From Streptomyces sp. PR69 (GTDB taxonomy: Bacteria; Actinomycetota; Actinomycetes; Streptomycetales; Streptomycetaceae): a stretch of 64,000 bases of DNA. The notes beneath the pieces are model-generated. The model made no database searches. It was not told the origin of the DNA and saw nothing but the letters and a program-made list of their open reading frames with translations. This document shows, one piece after another, positions 44,320-52,129 of this stretch. Location: NCBI RefSeq assembly GCF_026420845.1, contig NZ_JAOWCB010000002.1:305201-369200 (forward strand), written 5' to 3'. How positions within the stretch are numbered: the first letter of the stretch is position 1; each line of letters begins with the position of its first letter. The translations under genes and the position numbers were made by a program.

Positions 44320-44606
44320 GCAGCTCCACCGACTGGCCGCTGTGGGAGGTCTTCGTCCGCTCCCGCCGCGGTCTCTCCCACACCCACGCGGGCAGCCTGC
44401 ACGCCCCGGACGCCGAGATGGCGCTGCGCAACGCCCGGGATCTGTACACCCGGCGCAGCGAAGGCGTCTCGATCTGGGTCGTGCCGTCGGCAGCCATCAC
44501 CGCGTCCTCCCCCGACGAGAAGGATCCCTTCTTCGAGCCGGCCGCCGACAAGCCCTACCGGCACCCCACCTTCTACGAGATCCCGGAAGGGGTGAAGCAC
44601 CTGTGA
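44316..44606 (+). CDS. paaB: Phenylacetyl-CoA epoxidase subunit PaaB
   Basis: A 96-residue subunit with the conserved [39 protein letters not shown] core. It bridges PaaA-PaaC units in the oxygenase. It is full length, and its ATG and stop both overlap neighbours (ATGA with paaA, GTGA with paaC). Confidence 0.97.
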   Translation: MSSSTDWPLWEVFVRSRRGLSHTHAGSLHAPDAEMALRNARDLYTRRSEGVSIWVVPSAAITASSPDEKDPFFEPAADKPYRHPTFYEIPEGVKHL

Positions 44607-45334
44607 CCGGACCCTCGGCCACGACCGCCGCGCACACGGCGGCGCTGGCGCTCGGCGACGACGCCCTGGTGCTCTCCCACCGGCTGGGGGAGTGGGCGGG
44701 CCATGCGCCCGTGCTGGAGGAGGAAGTCGCCCTCGCCAATATCGCGCTGGACCTGCTGGGGCAGGCACGCGTGCTGCTCAGCATGGCCGGCGACGAGGAC
44801 GAGCTGGCGTATCTCCGCGAGGAGCGGGACTTCCGCAATCTCCAGCTCGTCGAACAGCCCAACGGCGACTTCGCCCACACCATCGCCCGGCAGCTCTACT
44901 TCTCCGTCTACCAGCGGCTGCTGTACGAGCGCCTCGCGGCAGGCGGCGGCGAGCTGGCCGCCCTCGCGGCCAAGGCGGTCAAAGAGGTCGCCTACCACCA
45001 GGACCACGCCGAGCAGTGGACCCTGCGGCTCGGCGACGGCACCCCCGAGAGCCATGAGCGGATACAGCACGCCTGCCAGGCGCTGTGGCGGTACACCGGC
45101 GAGATGTTCCAGCCGGTCGAGGGACTGGACGTCGACTGGCAGACGCTGCGGGACACCTGGCTGTCGGTCATGGCCGATGTTCTCGGCCGGGCCACGCTGA
45201 CCATGCCGACCGGGCCGCAGTCGGGCGCGTGGTCCGCAGGCGCGGGGCGGCAGGGCCTGCACACCGAGCCCTTCGGACGGATGCTGGCCGAGATGCAGCA
45301 TCTGCACCGCAGCCACCCGGGGGCGTCATGGTGA
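44603..45334 (+). CDS. paaC: Phenylacetyl-CoA epoxidase subunit PaaC
   Basis: A 243-residue structural partner of PaaA with a ferritin-like helical fold (LVLSHRLGEWAGHAPVLEEEVALANIALDLLGQAR..., KEVAYHQDHAEQW). The GTG start at 44603 overlaps the paaB stop. Longer upstream frames overlap paaB and are rejected. Confidence 0.96.
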   Translation: MTGPSATTAAHTAALALGDDALVLSHRLGEWAGHAPVLEEEVALANIALDLLGQARVLLSMAGDEDELAYLREERDFRNLQLVEQPNGDFAHTIARQLYFSVYQRLLYERLAAGGGELAALAAKAVKEVAYHQDHAEQWTLRLGDGTPESHERIQHACQALWRYTGEMFQPVEGLDVDWQTLRDTWLSVMADVLGRATLTMPTGPQSGAWSAGAGRQGLHTEPFGRMLAEMQHLHRSHPGASW

Positions 45335-45915
45335 CCAGGACCCCCGCCCCGAACACCACCGCGGCAAGCGCAACCGGCGCGGGGCCCAGCGCGGCCAGCG
45401 CGGCCACGGCGCGAAGCCTCCCGGCGGCCGAGACACCGCTGGAGGCAGAGCTGCGCCGACTCGCCGGCTCGGTCCCCGACCCCGAACTGCCCGTGCTGAC
45501 CCTGGAAGAGCTGGGAGTGCTGCGCGGGGTTCACCTCCACGACACCGGCCGGGTCGAGATCCAGCTGACGCCCACCTACACCGGCTGCCCGGCCATCGAG
45601 ACCATGACCGCCGACATAGAGCGCATCCTGCACGACCGCGGAATGGCGGACGTCTCGGTCGTCACCGTCCTCTCCCCCGCCTGGTCGACCGACGACATCA
45701 GCGCGGAAGGGCGGCGCAAGCTGGCCGAATTCGGCATCGCCCCGCCCCGCCCCCACACCGCCGAGGGACCGGTGCCGGTCACGCTCTCCGTACGCTGCCC
45801 GCACTGCGGATCCACCGACACCGAACTGCTCAGCCGGTTCTCCTCCACCGCCTGCAAGGCGCTGCGCCGCTGCACGTCCTGCCGCGAACCCTTCGACCAC
45901 TTCAAGGAGCTGTAG
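45328..45915 (+). CDS. paaD: PaaD, maturation factor of the epoxidase
   Basis: A 195-residue protein of the MIP18/DUF59 family. The first 35 residues are an Ala/Thr/Ser-rich extension. The DUF59 core (VPDPELPVLTLEELGVLRGVHL...TPTYTGCPAIETM) is followed by a C-terminal zinc-ribbon-like region with C-P-H-C and C-T-S-C. It is needed for iron/FeS insertion into PaaA or PaaE. The ATG lies 7 bases inside paaC; the stop TAG abuts the paaE ATG. Confidence 0.95.
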   Translation: MVTRTPAPNTTAASATGAGPSAASAATARSLPAAETPLEAELRRLAGSVPDPELPVLTLEELGVLRGVHLHDTGRVEIQLTPTYTGCPAIETMTADIERILHDRGMADVSVVTVLSPAWSTDDISAEGRRKLAEFGIAPPRPHTAEGPVPVTLSVRCPHCGSTDTELLSRFSSTACKALRRCTSCREPFDHFKEL

Positions 45916-46971
45916 ATGTTCCATCCGCTCCGGGTCAGCGCGGTCGAACCGCTCACCGACGACTCCGTGGCCGTCACCTTCGAGGTGCCGCCCGAGCTGC
46001 GGGATGCCTTCCGGCACAGCCCCGGCCAGCACCTCGCCCTGCGCCGCACGGTGAACGGCGAAGAGATCCGGCGCACCTACTCGATCTGCGCCCCCGCGGC
46101 CCCCTCGGGCGTCAACCCGGTGCTGCGCGTCGGCATCCGGCTCGTCGAAGGCGGCGAGTTCTCGACCTACGCCCTCAAGGAACTGGCCGTCGGCGACACG
46201 GTCGAGGTGATGCCCCCCATGGGCCGCTTCCTCCTCGCCCCCCGGCCCGGGCACTTCGCCGCGATCGTCGGCGGCAGCGGCATCACGCCGGTGCTGTCCA
46301 TGGCGGCGACGGTCCTCGCGCAGGAGCCGGAGGCCCGCTTCTGCCTGATACGCAGCGACCGGACCGCTGCCTCGACGATGTTCCTGGAGGAAGTCGCCGA
46401 CCTCAAGGACCGCTATCCGGACCGCTTCCAGCTGATCACCGTGCTCTCGCGGGAAGAGCAGCAGTCCGGGCTGCCGTCCGGACGGCTCGACAAAGAGCGG
46501 CTAGCGGCGCTGCTGCCCGCGCTGCTCCCGGCGGCGGACGTGGACGGCTGGTATCTGTGCGGGCCCTTCGGGCTGGTGCAGAGCGCCGAAGCCGCGCTCC
46601 AGGACCTCGGCGTGGACCGGCACCGCATCCACCATGAGATCTTCCACATCGACGACGGCCGGGGGACGGCACCGGCCGCGGCGGCCGCTCCCGCCCACGC
46701 CACCCTGACCGCCACTCTCGACGGGCGGTCGGGCACCTGGCCCGTCCAGGAAGGGGAGACCCTGCTCGAGACGGTGCTCCGCAGCCGTTCCGACGCACCC
46801 TACGCCTGCAAGGGCGGCGTCTGCGGCACCTGCAGGGCGTTCCTGGTCTCCGGAGAGGTGCGCATGGACCGCAACTTCGCCCTGGAACCGGACGAGACCG
46901 ACGCCGGCTATGTACTGGCCTGCCAGTCCCACCCGGCGACATCGGACGTGGAGCTGGACTTCGACCGCTGA
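45916..46971 (+). CDS. paaE: Phenylacetyl-CoA epoxidase reductase PaaE
   Basis: A 351-residue electron-transfer subunit. The FAD-binding domain (R-R-T-Y-S-I-C) and NAD domain (VGGSGITPVLSM) are followed by a C-terminal plant-type 2Fe-2S ferredoxin with C-K-G-G-V-C-G-T-C and a fourth Cys in LACQSHP. It passes electrons from NAD(P)H to PaaA. No gap separates it from paaD; it is the last of the five epoxidase genes. Confidence 0.97.
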   Translation: MFHPLRVSAVEPLTDDSVAVTFEVPPELRDAFRHSPGQHLALRRTVNGEEIRRTYSICAPAAPSGVNPVLRVGIRLVEGGEFSTYALKELAVGDTVEVMPPMGRFLLAPRPGHFAAIVGGSGITPVLSMAATVLAQEPEARFCLIRSDRTAASTMFLEEVADLKDRYPDRFQLITVLSREEQQSGLPSGRLDKERLAALLPALLPAADVDGWYLCGPFGLVQSAEAALQDLGVDRHRIHHEIFHIDDGRGTAPAAAAAPAHATLTATLDGRSGTWPVQEGETLLETVLRSRSDAPYACKGGVCGTCRAFLVSGEVRMDRNFALEPDETDAGYVLACQSHPATSDVELDFDR

Positions 46972-47003
46972 GGCATGTTCTTTTCCCACGCCCTGCTCTA
47001 TCT

Positions 47004-47016
47004 TGACGGTCCGTCA
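47004..47016. promoter_or_regulatory. TGACGG-T-CCGTCA palindrome before the acyl-CoA dehydrogenase
   Basis: A perfect 13-base inverted repeat 28 bases before the GTG start, typical in shape of TetR-family operators on acyl-CoA genes. It differs from the PaaR-like motif. Confidence 0.6.
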
Positions 47017-47043
47017 GATCTTCTGGGCGCGGGAGGACGAGCT

Positions 47044-48201
47044 GTGGACTTCACCTTCACCGAGGAGCAGCAAGCGGCAGTCGAAGCGGCACGGGCAGTC
47101 TTTTCCGGCGTCCGGCCGGACGCGGTGCCCAGCCCCGCGCTCACCCCCGGCGCGGTCGCAGACGACTTCGACCGCCCCCTGTGGGCACAGCTGGCCGCGG
47201 CCGATCTGCTCGGCCTTGTGCTGTCACCGGACCACGGCGGGTCAGGGCTCGACCCCATAGCCCTGTGCCTGGTGCTGCGCGAGTCCGCGAAGGTCCTGGC
47301 GCGTGTCCCGCTGCTGGAGACCAGTGCCGTCGCCATGGCCGTAGAGCGCTATGGCGCACCCGAGCTGCACCGGGAAGTCCTCCCCCCGGTCGGCCGCGGC
47401 AGCCTGGTCCTCACGGCCGCGGCCAGCGGCCGCACCGGCCATGACCCCGCCGAACTGGCCGTCACCGTCCGCCCGGACCCCGCGGGCACAGCGGGCCGGC
47501 TGCTCGACGGCGTCCAGACTGCCGTGCCCTGGGCGCACTCCGCGGACCGCATCGCCGTGCCGGCGCACAACGGCGAAGGACACGCCGTCCTCGCCCTCAT
47601 ACCGCGGGACCGGGAGGGCCTCACCCTCGCGGAACAGCTCTCCACCAGCGGAGAGCGGTACGCGGAGCTCACCCTCGACGCCGTACGGGCCGAGGCCCAT
47701 GAGCTGATCGACGCCGACGGGGCCTGGGAGTGGCTGCGTCTGCTGCTCGCCACCGGCACCTGTGCGCTCGCCCTCGGCCTCGGCGAGAACGTACTGGCCA
47801 TGACCAGCGCTTACACCGGCAAGCGCGAGCAGTTCGGACATCCGATCGCCACATTCCAGGCGGTCGCCGTCCAGACCGCCGACCGCTATATCGATCTGCG
47901 GGCGATGGAGGCGACGCTCTGGCAGGCAGCCTGGCGGCTGTCCGCACCCCGTCAGGGCCCGGCCGTCGGAGGGCCGCTGCCGGTGGCGGGCGATGTGGCG
48001 GTGGCGAAGATCTGGGCTTCGGAAGGCGTGCGCCGGGTCGTCCAGACGGCGCAGCACGTGCACGGGGGCTTCGGCGCGGACACCGACTACACACTCCACC
48101 GCTACCACGCCTGGGCCAAGCAGCTTGAGCTCTCCCTCGGCCCGGCCGCGGCCCACGAGGAGACCCTCGGCGACCTGCTGGCCGCGCACCCGCTCGGCTG
48201 A
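47044..48201 (+). CDS. Acyl-CoA dehydrogenase family protein
   Basis: A 385-residue flavoprotein. The GTG at 47044 has GGGAGGACGA upstream; the frame opening at 46975 adds a spurious 23 residues across the palindrome. Features: N-terminal helical domain, FAD-binding segments (GLGENVLAMTSAYTGKREQFGHPIATFQAVAVQTAD) and the C-terminal HVHGGFGADTDYTLHRYHAWA. In heteromeric FadE/ChsE-type subunits the catalytic Glu falls in the W-E-H segment after GGxGF; here the aligned position reads Asp. It may be the non-catalytic or altered member of a two-subunit enzyme. It follows paaE by 72 bases but has its own putative operator. Confidence 0.88.
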   Translation: MDFTFTEEQQAAVEAARAVFSGVRPDAVPSPALTPGAVADDFDRPLWAQLAAADLLGLVLSPDHGGSGLDPIALCLVLRESAKVLARVPLLETSAVAMAVERYGAPELHREVLPPVGRGSLVLTAAASGRTGHDPAELAVTVRPDPAGTAGRLLDGVQTAVPWAHSADRIAVPAHNGEGHAVLALIPRDREGLTLAEQLSTSGERYAELTLDAVRAEAHELIDADGAWEWLRLLLATGTCALALGLGENVLAMTSAYTGKREQFGHPIATFQAVAVQTADRYIDLRAMEATLWQAAWRLSAPRQGPAVGGPLPVAGDVAVAKIWASEGVRRVVQTAQHVHGGFGADTDYTLHRYHAWAKQLELSLGPAAAHEETLGDLLAAHPLG

Positions 48202-48237
48202 GCCCCGAGCACTGCGGCGGGCTACAGCGCCGACGGA

Positions 48238-48582
48238 CTACAGCACAAAGGCGGGCTCACCGGTGTCCGCAACCATGGCCCGTCCGGCGCTCTCCCAGGC
48301 GAGCATGCCCCCGTCGACGTTCACAGCGTCGTAGCCCTGCTGCACCAGATACTGCGTGACCTGCGCGGACCGGCCGCCGACCCGGCACATCACAAAGGCT
48401 TGACGGCCGTCCGCCAGCGCCTTGGTCACCTCGCCGAAGCGGGCGACGAAGTCGCTCATCGGCACATGGACGGCGCCCTCGACATGACCGGCCGCCCACT
48501 CGTCGTGCTCCCGGACGTCCAGCACGAGGGCGTCGGACGGTACCGCCGCGGCGTCCACCGAGGGCAGCGGGGCGAAATTCAT
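48238..48582 (-). CDS. Single-domain rhodanese-like protein
   Basis: A 114-residue rhodanese domain with the persulfide Cys66 in V-M-C-R-V-G-G-R-S, preceded by LVLDVREHDEW and HVEGAVHVPMSD. The active-site loop is the short single-domain (GlpE-like) type. Expected to carry sulfur or detoxify cyanide or persulfide in the cytoplasm. It converges with the acyl-CoA dehydrogenase gene across a 36-base gap and is followed on its upstream side by the J-domain gene. Confidence 0.92.
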   Translation of the reverse strand: MNFAPLPSVDAAAVPSDALVLDVREHDEWAAGHVEGAVHVPMSDFVARFGEVTKALADGRQAFVMCRVGGRSAQVTQYLVQQGYDAVNVDGGMLAWESAGRAMVADTGEPAFVL

Positions 48583-48649
48583 GGTCGATGCCTTCTCTCG
48601 TACAGCGTGTACAGACCGGGCGGGCGGTCCGCGATGTTCCCCGGAAACG

Positions 48650-49498
48650 CTACTGCACCAGCGCGGACAGCTCCGCCTCCCGCTCGGCGACCTGCGCGAG
48701 CAGCTGCTCGGCGATCTCGTTCAGCAACCCGTCGGGGTCCTCGGGGGCCAGCCGCAGCATCGAGCCGATCGCGCTCTCCTCCAGCTCCCGGGCGACCGCC
48801 GTCAGCAGCTCCTTGCGCCGCGCCAGCCACTCCAGCCTTGCATACAGCTCTTCGCTCTCGCTCAACTGCTGCGTCGCGGGCACGGGACCGGCCGCCCACT
48901 CCTCGGCCAGCTCACGCAGCTGCGGCTCATCACCCAGCGCGTATGCGGCGTTCACCCGGGTGATGAACTCCTCGCGCCGCGCCCGCTCCTTGTCGTCCTG
49001 GGCCAGATCGGGATGCGCCTTGCGGGCCAGCTCCCGATAGAGCTTGCGCGCCTCCTCACTGGGCCGCACCCGCTTCGGCGCCCGCACCGGCTGATCGTTC
49101 AGCATCGCCGTGGCCTCCGGAGACATGCCGTCGGAGTCCATCCAGTCATGGAACAGCTCATCGACGCCGGGCATCGGCTGCACCATGGCCCGTGCCTCCT
49201 GCGCCTTTCGCAGATCCTCGGGATCGCCGCTGCGCGCCGCACGGACCTCCGCGATCTGCGCGTCCAGCTCGTCCAGGCGCGCATACATGGGGCCGAGCTT
49301 CTGGTGGTGGAGACGGGAGAAGTTCTCCACCTCCACACGGAACGTCTCAAGGGCGATCTCGAACTCGATCAGCGCCTGCTCGGCCGCGCGCACCGCCTTC
49401 TCCAGCCGGGCCTCGGGCCTGGGCTGGGCGTCATGCTCCGGCTCCTGCGCATGATCGTCATTTCGGGCCGCCGGCCCACCGGGCACATCCTGAGTCAC
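48650..49498 (-). CDS. J-domain protein with long coiled coil
   Basis: A 282-residue protein. The first 30 residues are acidic and disordered. Residues of about 30-95 form a coiled coil (ARLEKAVRAAEQALIEFEIALETFRVEVENFS...). A J domain follows (about 145-190) with the diagnostic H-P-D in E-L-A-R-K-A-H-P-D-L-A-Q, then another helical segment rich in Glu. It lacks the G/F and zinc regions of DnaJ, so it is a class C co-chaperone expected to target DnaK to a specific client. GTG start 49498. Monocistronic or paired with the rhodanese gene. Confidence 0.85.
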   Translation of the reverse strand: MTQDVPGGPAARNDDHAQEPEHDAQPRPEARLEKAVRAAEQALIEFEIALETFRVEVENFSRLHHQKLGPMYARLDELDAQIAEVRAARSGDPEDLRKAQEARAMVQPMPGVDELFHDWMDSDGMSPEATAMLNDQPVRAPKRVRPSEEARKLYRELARKAHPDLAQDDKERARREEFITRVNAAYALGDEPQLRELAEEWAAGPVPATQQLSESEELYARLEWLARRKELLTAVARELEESAIGSMLRLAPEDPDGLLNEIAEQLLAQVAEREAELSALVQ

Positions 49499-49604
49499 CC
49501 GCCCACCCTACGACCGCCCCACCCGGGATCACACCCGCCGACTGCTCTGGGGGCCTCCCCCTCCCCCCTCCCTCCCCCGGTAGGCCGCGCTGTCTCCGTA
49601 AGCG

Positions 49605-51155
49605 TCACACGCCCAGCTCGGCGGCGATGCGGCCGGTCTTGATCGCGGTGAGCAGGGACGCGTGGTCGGCTTCTGTGCGATCCGCGTAGGTGACCGCGAA
49701 GGCCTCTATGGCCGTGTCCAGCTCTTCGCTCTTGCCGCAGTAGCCGGCTATCAGCCGCGGGTCGGCGCTGTGGGCGTGGGCCCGGGCCAGCAGGGCGCCG
49801 GTCATGCGGCCGTAGTCGTCGAGCTGGTCCGGGGTGAGCGCGGCCGGGTCCACGCTGCCCTTGCGGTTGCGGAACTGACGCACCTGGAACGGCCGCCCCT
49901 CGACCGTCGTCCAGCCCAGCAGGATGTCGCTGACGACCTGCATCCGCTTCTGCCCGAGGACGACCCGGCGACCTTCGTGCTCCACCTGGGGCGCCGCAAA
50001 GCCCGCTGCGGGCAGATACGGCAGCAGCGCCGAGGCGCGGGCTTCCTTCACCTGGAGCACCAGCGGCTCGCCCCGGTGGTCGAGCAGCAGCACCACATAA
50101 GACCTCGTCCCCACGCTGCCCGTGCCCACGACGCGGAAGGCCACATCGTGTATCGCGTACCGGGCGAGCAGCGGAAGCCGGTCCTCGGAGACGGTGTCCA
50201 GGTATCCGCCCAGTGCCGAGGCGACGGCGGCGGCCTCCTCGTCGGGCACGCGCCGCAGCACCGGCGGGGCGTCCACGAAGTGGCGGCCGCCGTCCTCGGT
50301 GCGCCGTGTCGACTTGGCGGCGAACCGCGCGCTGGTGTTGTTGCGGGCCTTCTGCGAGACCCGCTCCAGCGTGCCGAGCAGATCTCGGGCGTCGGTGTGG
50401 GAGACGAGCTCCTCATCGGCGATGGCGTTCCAGGCGTCCAGCGCCGGGAGTTTCGCCAGCAACCGCATGGTGCGCCGATACGCTCCGACCGCGTCATGGG
50501 CGGCGGCCCGGCACAGCGTCTCGTCCGCGCCGGTCACCCGGCCCGCCAGGACCAGCGACACCGCGAGCCGCTTGAGGTCCCATTCCCAGGGGCCGACGAC
50601 CGTCTCGTCGAAGTCGTTGAGATCGATGACGAGGCGGCCCCGCGCGTCGCCGTACAGCCCGAAGTTCCCCGCGTGGGCGTCGCCGCATATCTGCGCGCCC
50701 ACCCCGGTGACCGGTGTGCCGGTCAGGTCGTGCGCCATGAGGCCGGCCGAGCCGCGGAGGAAGGCGAAGGGCGAGGCGGCCATCCGGCCGACCCGTATCG
50801 GCGTCAGCCCGGGGACCCGGCCCCGGCTGGACTCCTCGACGGCCTGGACCGCATCCGGCCTCCCGTGCGGCAGGGTCAGCGCATCGTGCGAGGACCGCGG
50901 CACGCGCGCCCGCAGCGCTTTCCCCTTCTCCTTCGGCGACAGCTCCTCGGCCGCCGGAGCCGCCCCAGGCTCCGCGTCTCTCCCGCTCCCGCGCCCATGC
51001 CGGCGCGGGGCGAAGCCCGGTACGTGCGGGATCCGCCCGCCGCCCAAGGCCGTGCCGCCGACCGCACCGCCGGCCGCATCGCCCTCCGCCGCACCTGCCG
51101 CCTCACCAGCCGTCCCGCCCATGGCGTGGTCCATCGCGTCCTCGGCCTCGTACAT
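49605..51155 (-). CDS. DUF2252-family protein
   Basis: A 516-residue protein. The ATG at 51155 follows GGGGGC; the longer frame to 51341 crosses the promoter and a DnaA-box-like site. After a Gly/Ala-rich N-end of about 75 residues, the DUF2252 body shows R-M-A-A-S-P-F-A-F-L-R-G, ICGDAHAGNFG and VIDLNDFDETVVGPWEWDLKRLA. These HxGN and DFD elements resemble the catalytic loops of the protein-kinase/APH fold, so it may be an atypical kinase. Function is not established. The tail ends in a conserved DRTEADH segment. Confidence 0.88.
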   Translation of the reverse strand: MYEAEDAMDHAMGGTAGEAAGAAEGDAAGGAVGGTALGGGRIPHVPGFAPRRHGRGSGRDAEPGAAPAAEELSPKEKGKALRARVPRSSHDALTLPHGRPDAVQAVEESSRGRVPGLTPIRVGRMAASPFAFLRGSAGLMAHDLTGTPVTGVGAQICGDAHAGNFGLYGDARGRLVIDLNDFDETVVGPWEWDLKRLAVSLVLAGRVTGADETLCRAAAHDAVGAYRRTMRLLAKLPALDAWNAIADEELVSHTDARDLLGTLERVSQKARNNTSARFAAKSTRRTEDGGRHFVDAPPVLRRVPDEEAAAVASALGGYLDTVSEDRLPLLARYAIHDVAFRVVGTGSVGTRSYVVLLLDHRGEPLVLQVKEARASALLPYLPAAGFAAPQVEHEGRRVVLGQKRMQVVSDILLGWTTVEGRPFQVRQFRNRKGSVDPAALTPDQLDDYGRMTGALLARAHAHSADPRLIAGYCGKSEELDTAIEAFAVTYADRTEADHASLLTAIKTGRIAAELGV

Positions 51156-51245
51156 GGCGTGCCGCCCCCGATCCGTTTCCGTACCGCCACAACCAACATC
51201 AACGGGTCCCGACCGTACCGCCGCCGCCCCGCGGCCGTCTGCCCC

Positions 51246-51254
51246 TGTGGATAA
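51246..51254. promoter_or_regulatory. DnaA-box-like TGTGGATAA
   Basis: The reverse complement of TTATCCACA, a perfect E. coli-type DnaA box, in the 130-base gap upstream of the DUF2252 gene. Confidence 0.5.
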
Positions 51255-51285
51255 CCCCGCGACGGCCCCGGAAGGGCCGCAGCGC

Positions 51286-52035
51286 CTACAGGCCCGCGTC
51301 TCGCGCGAGCAGGGCGGCCTGCACCCGGTTATCGCACTCAAGCTTCGCCAGGATGCGGCTCACATAGGTCTTCACCGTGGCCTCGCTCATATGCAGCCGC
51401 CGCCCGGCGTCCGCGTTCGACAGCCCCTCGCCGAGCAGCGCCAGCACTTCCCGCTCGCGTTCGCTCAGCGCCGCCACACGGGCGCGGGCCTGCTCGGCGC
51501 GGGCCGCCGCCCGCCCCGAGGCGAGCTGGTCCACCACATGCCGGGTCGCTCCGGGAGAGAGGTAGGCGTCCCCGGCCGCGGCCGCGCGCACGGCGCGGAT
51601 CAGTTCCGCGGGGGCGGTGTCCTTCAGCAGGAATCCGGCGCCGCCGTGCTCCAGGGTCCGCAGTACGTTCTCCCGCTCGCCGAAGGTGGTGAGCACGATG
51701 ACCCGTGTCGCGGGAGCGGCCCGGCGCAGCTCGCCCAGGGCGGTGAGCCCGTCCATGACGGGCATCTGGATGTCGAGCAGCACCACATCGGCGTCGTGGG
51801 AACGGGCCAGTTCGACGGCCTCGCGCCCGTTCGCGGCCTCCGCCACCACATCGATGGCGCGGTCCGAGGTGAGGATCATCCGGATGCCGGCCCGGATGAG
51901 GGGCTCGTCATCGGCGATCACCACCTTGATCGCGGCCCCGGAGGACCCGGAGGACCCGGAGGGCCCAGGGGACCCGAAGGCCTCGACAGCCTCAGAGGAC
52001 CCAGCCGACTCTCCCGGCCCCGCCGACCCGGTCAT
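51286..52035 (-). CDS. DesR/NarL-type response regulator
   Basis: A 249-residue regulator starting at ATG 52035 (GGAGATG upstream). Its first 35 residues are a Ser/Gly/Glu-rich extension encoded partly by a short repeat (about 51940-51965). The receiver (VVIADDEPLIRAG, phospho-Asp in VVLLDIQMP, T in VIVLTTFG, K in FLLKDTAP) and LuxR helix-turn-helix (LSEREREVLALLGEGLSNADAGRRLHMSEATVKTYVSRIL) are complete. It lies 94 bases downstream of the kinase gene on the same strand and is the cognate partner. Confidence 0.92.
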   Translation of the reverse strand: MTGSAGPGESAGSSEAVEAFGSPGPSGSSGSSGAAIKVVIADDEPLIRAGIRMILTSDRAIDVVAEAANGREAVELARSHDADVVLLDIQMPVMDGLTALGELRRAAPATRVIVLTTFGERENVLRTLEHGGAGFLLKDTAPAELIRAVRAAAAGDAYLSPGATRHVVDQLASGRAAARAEQARARVAALSEREREVLALLGEGLSNADAGRRLHMSEATVKTYVSRILAKLECDNRVQAALLARDAGL

Positions 52036-52129
52036 CGCACCACTCGCATCTCCGTCACCGCAGCCACGGCCATACCTGCCACAGCCGCACCAGCCACGGC
52101 CACACCGCACACCCGTCGCGTCACACGCC

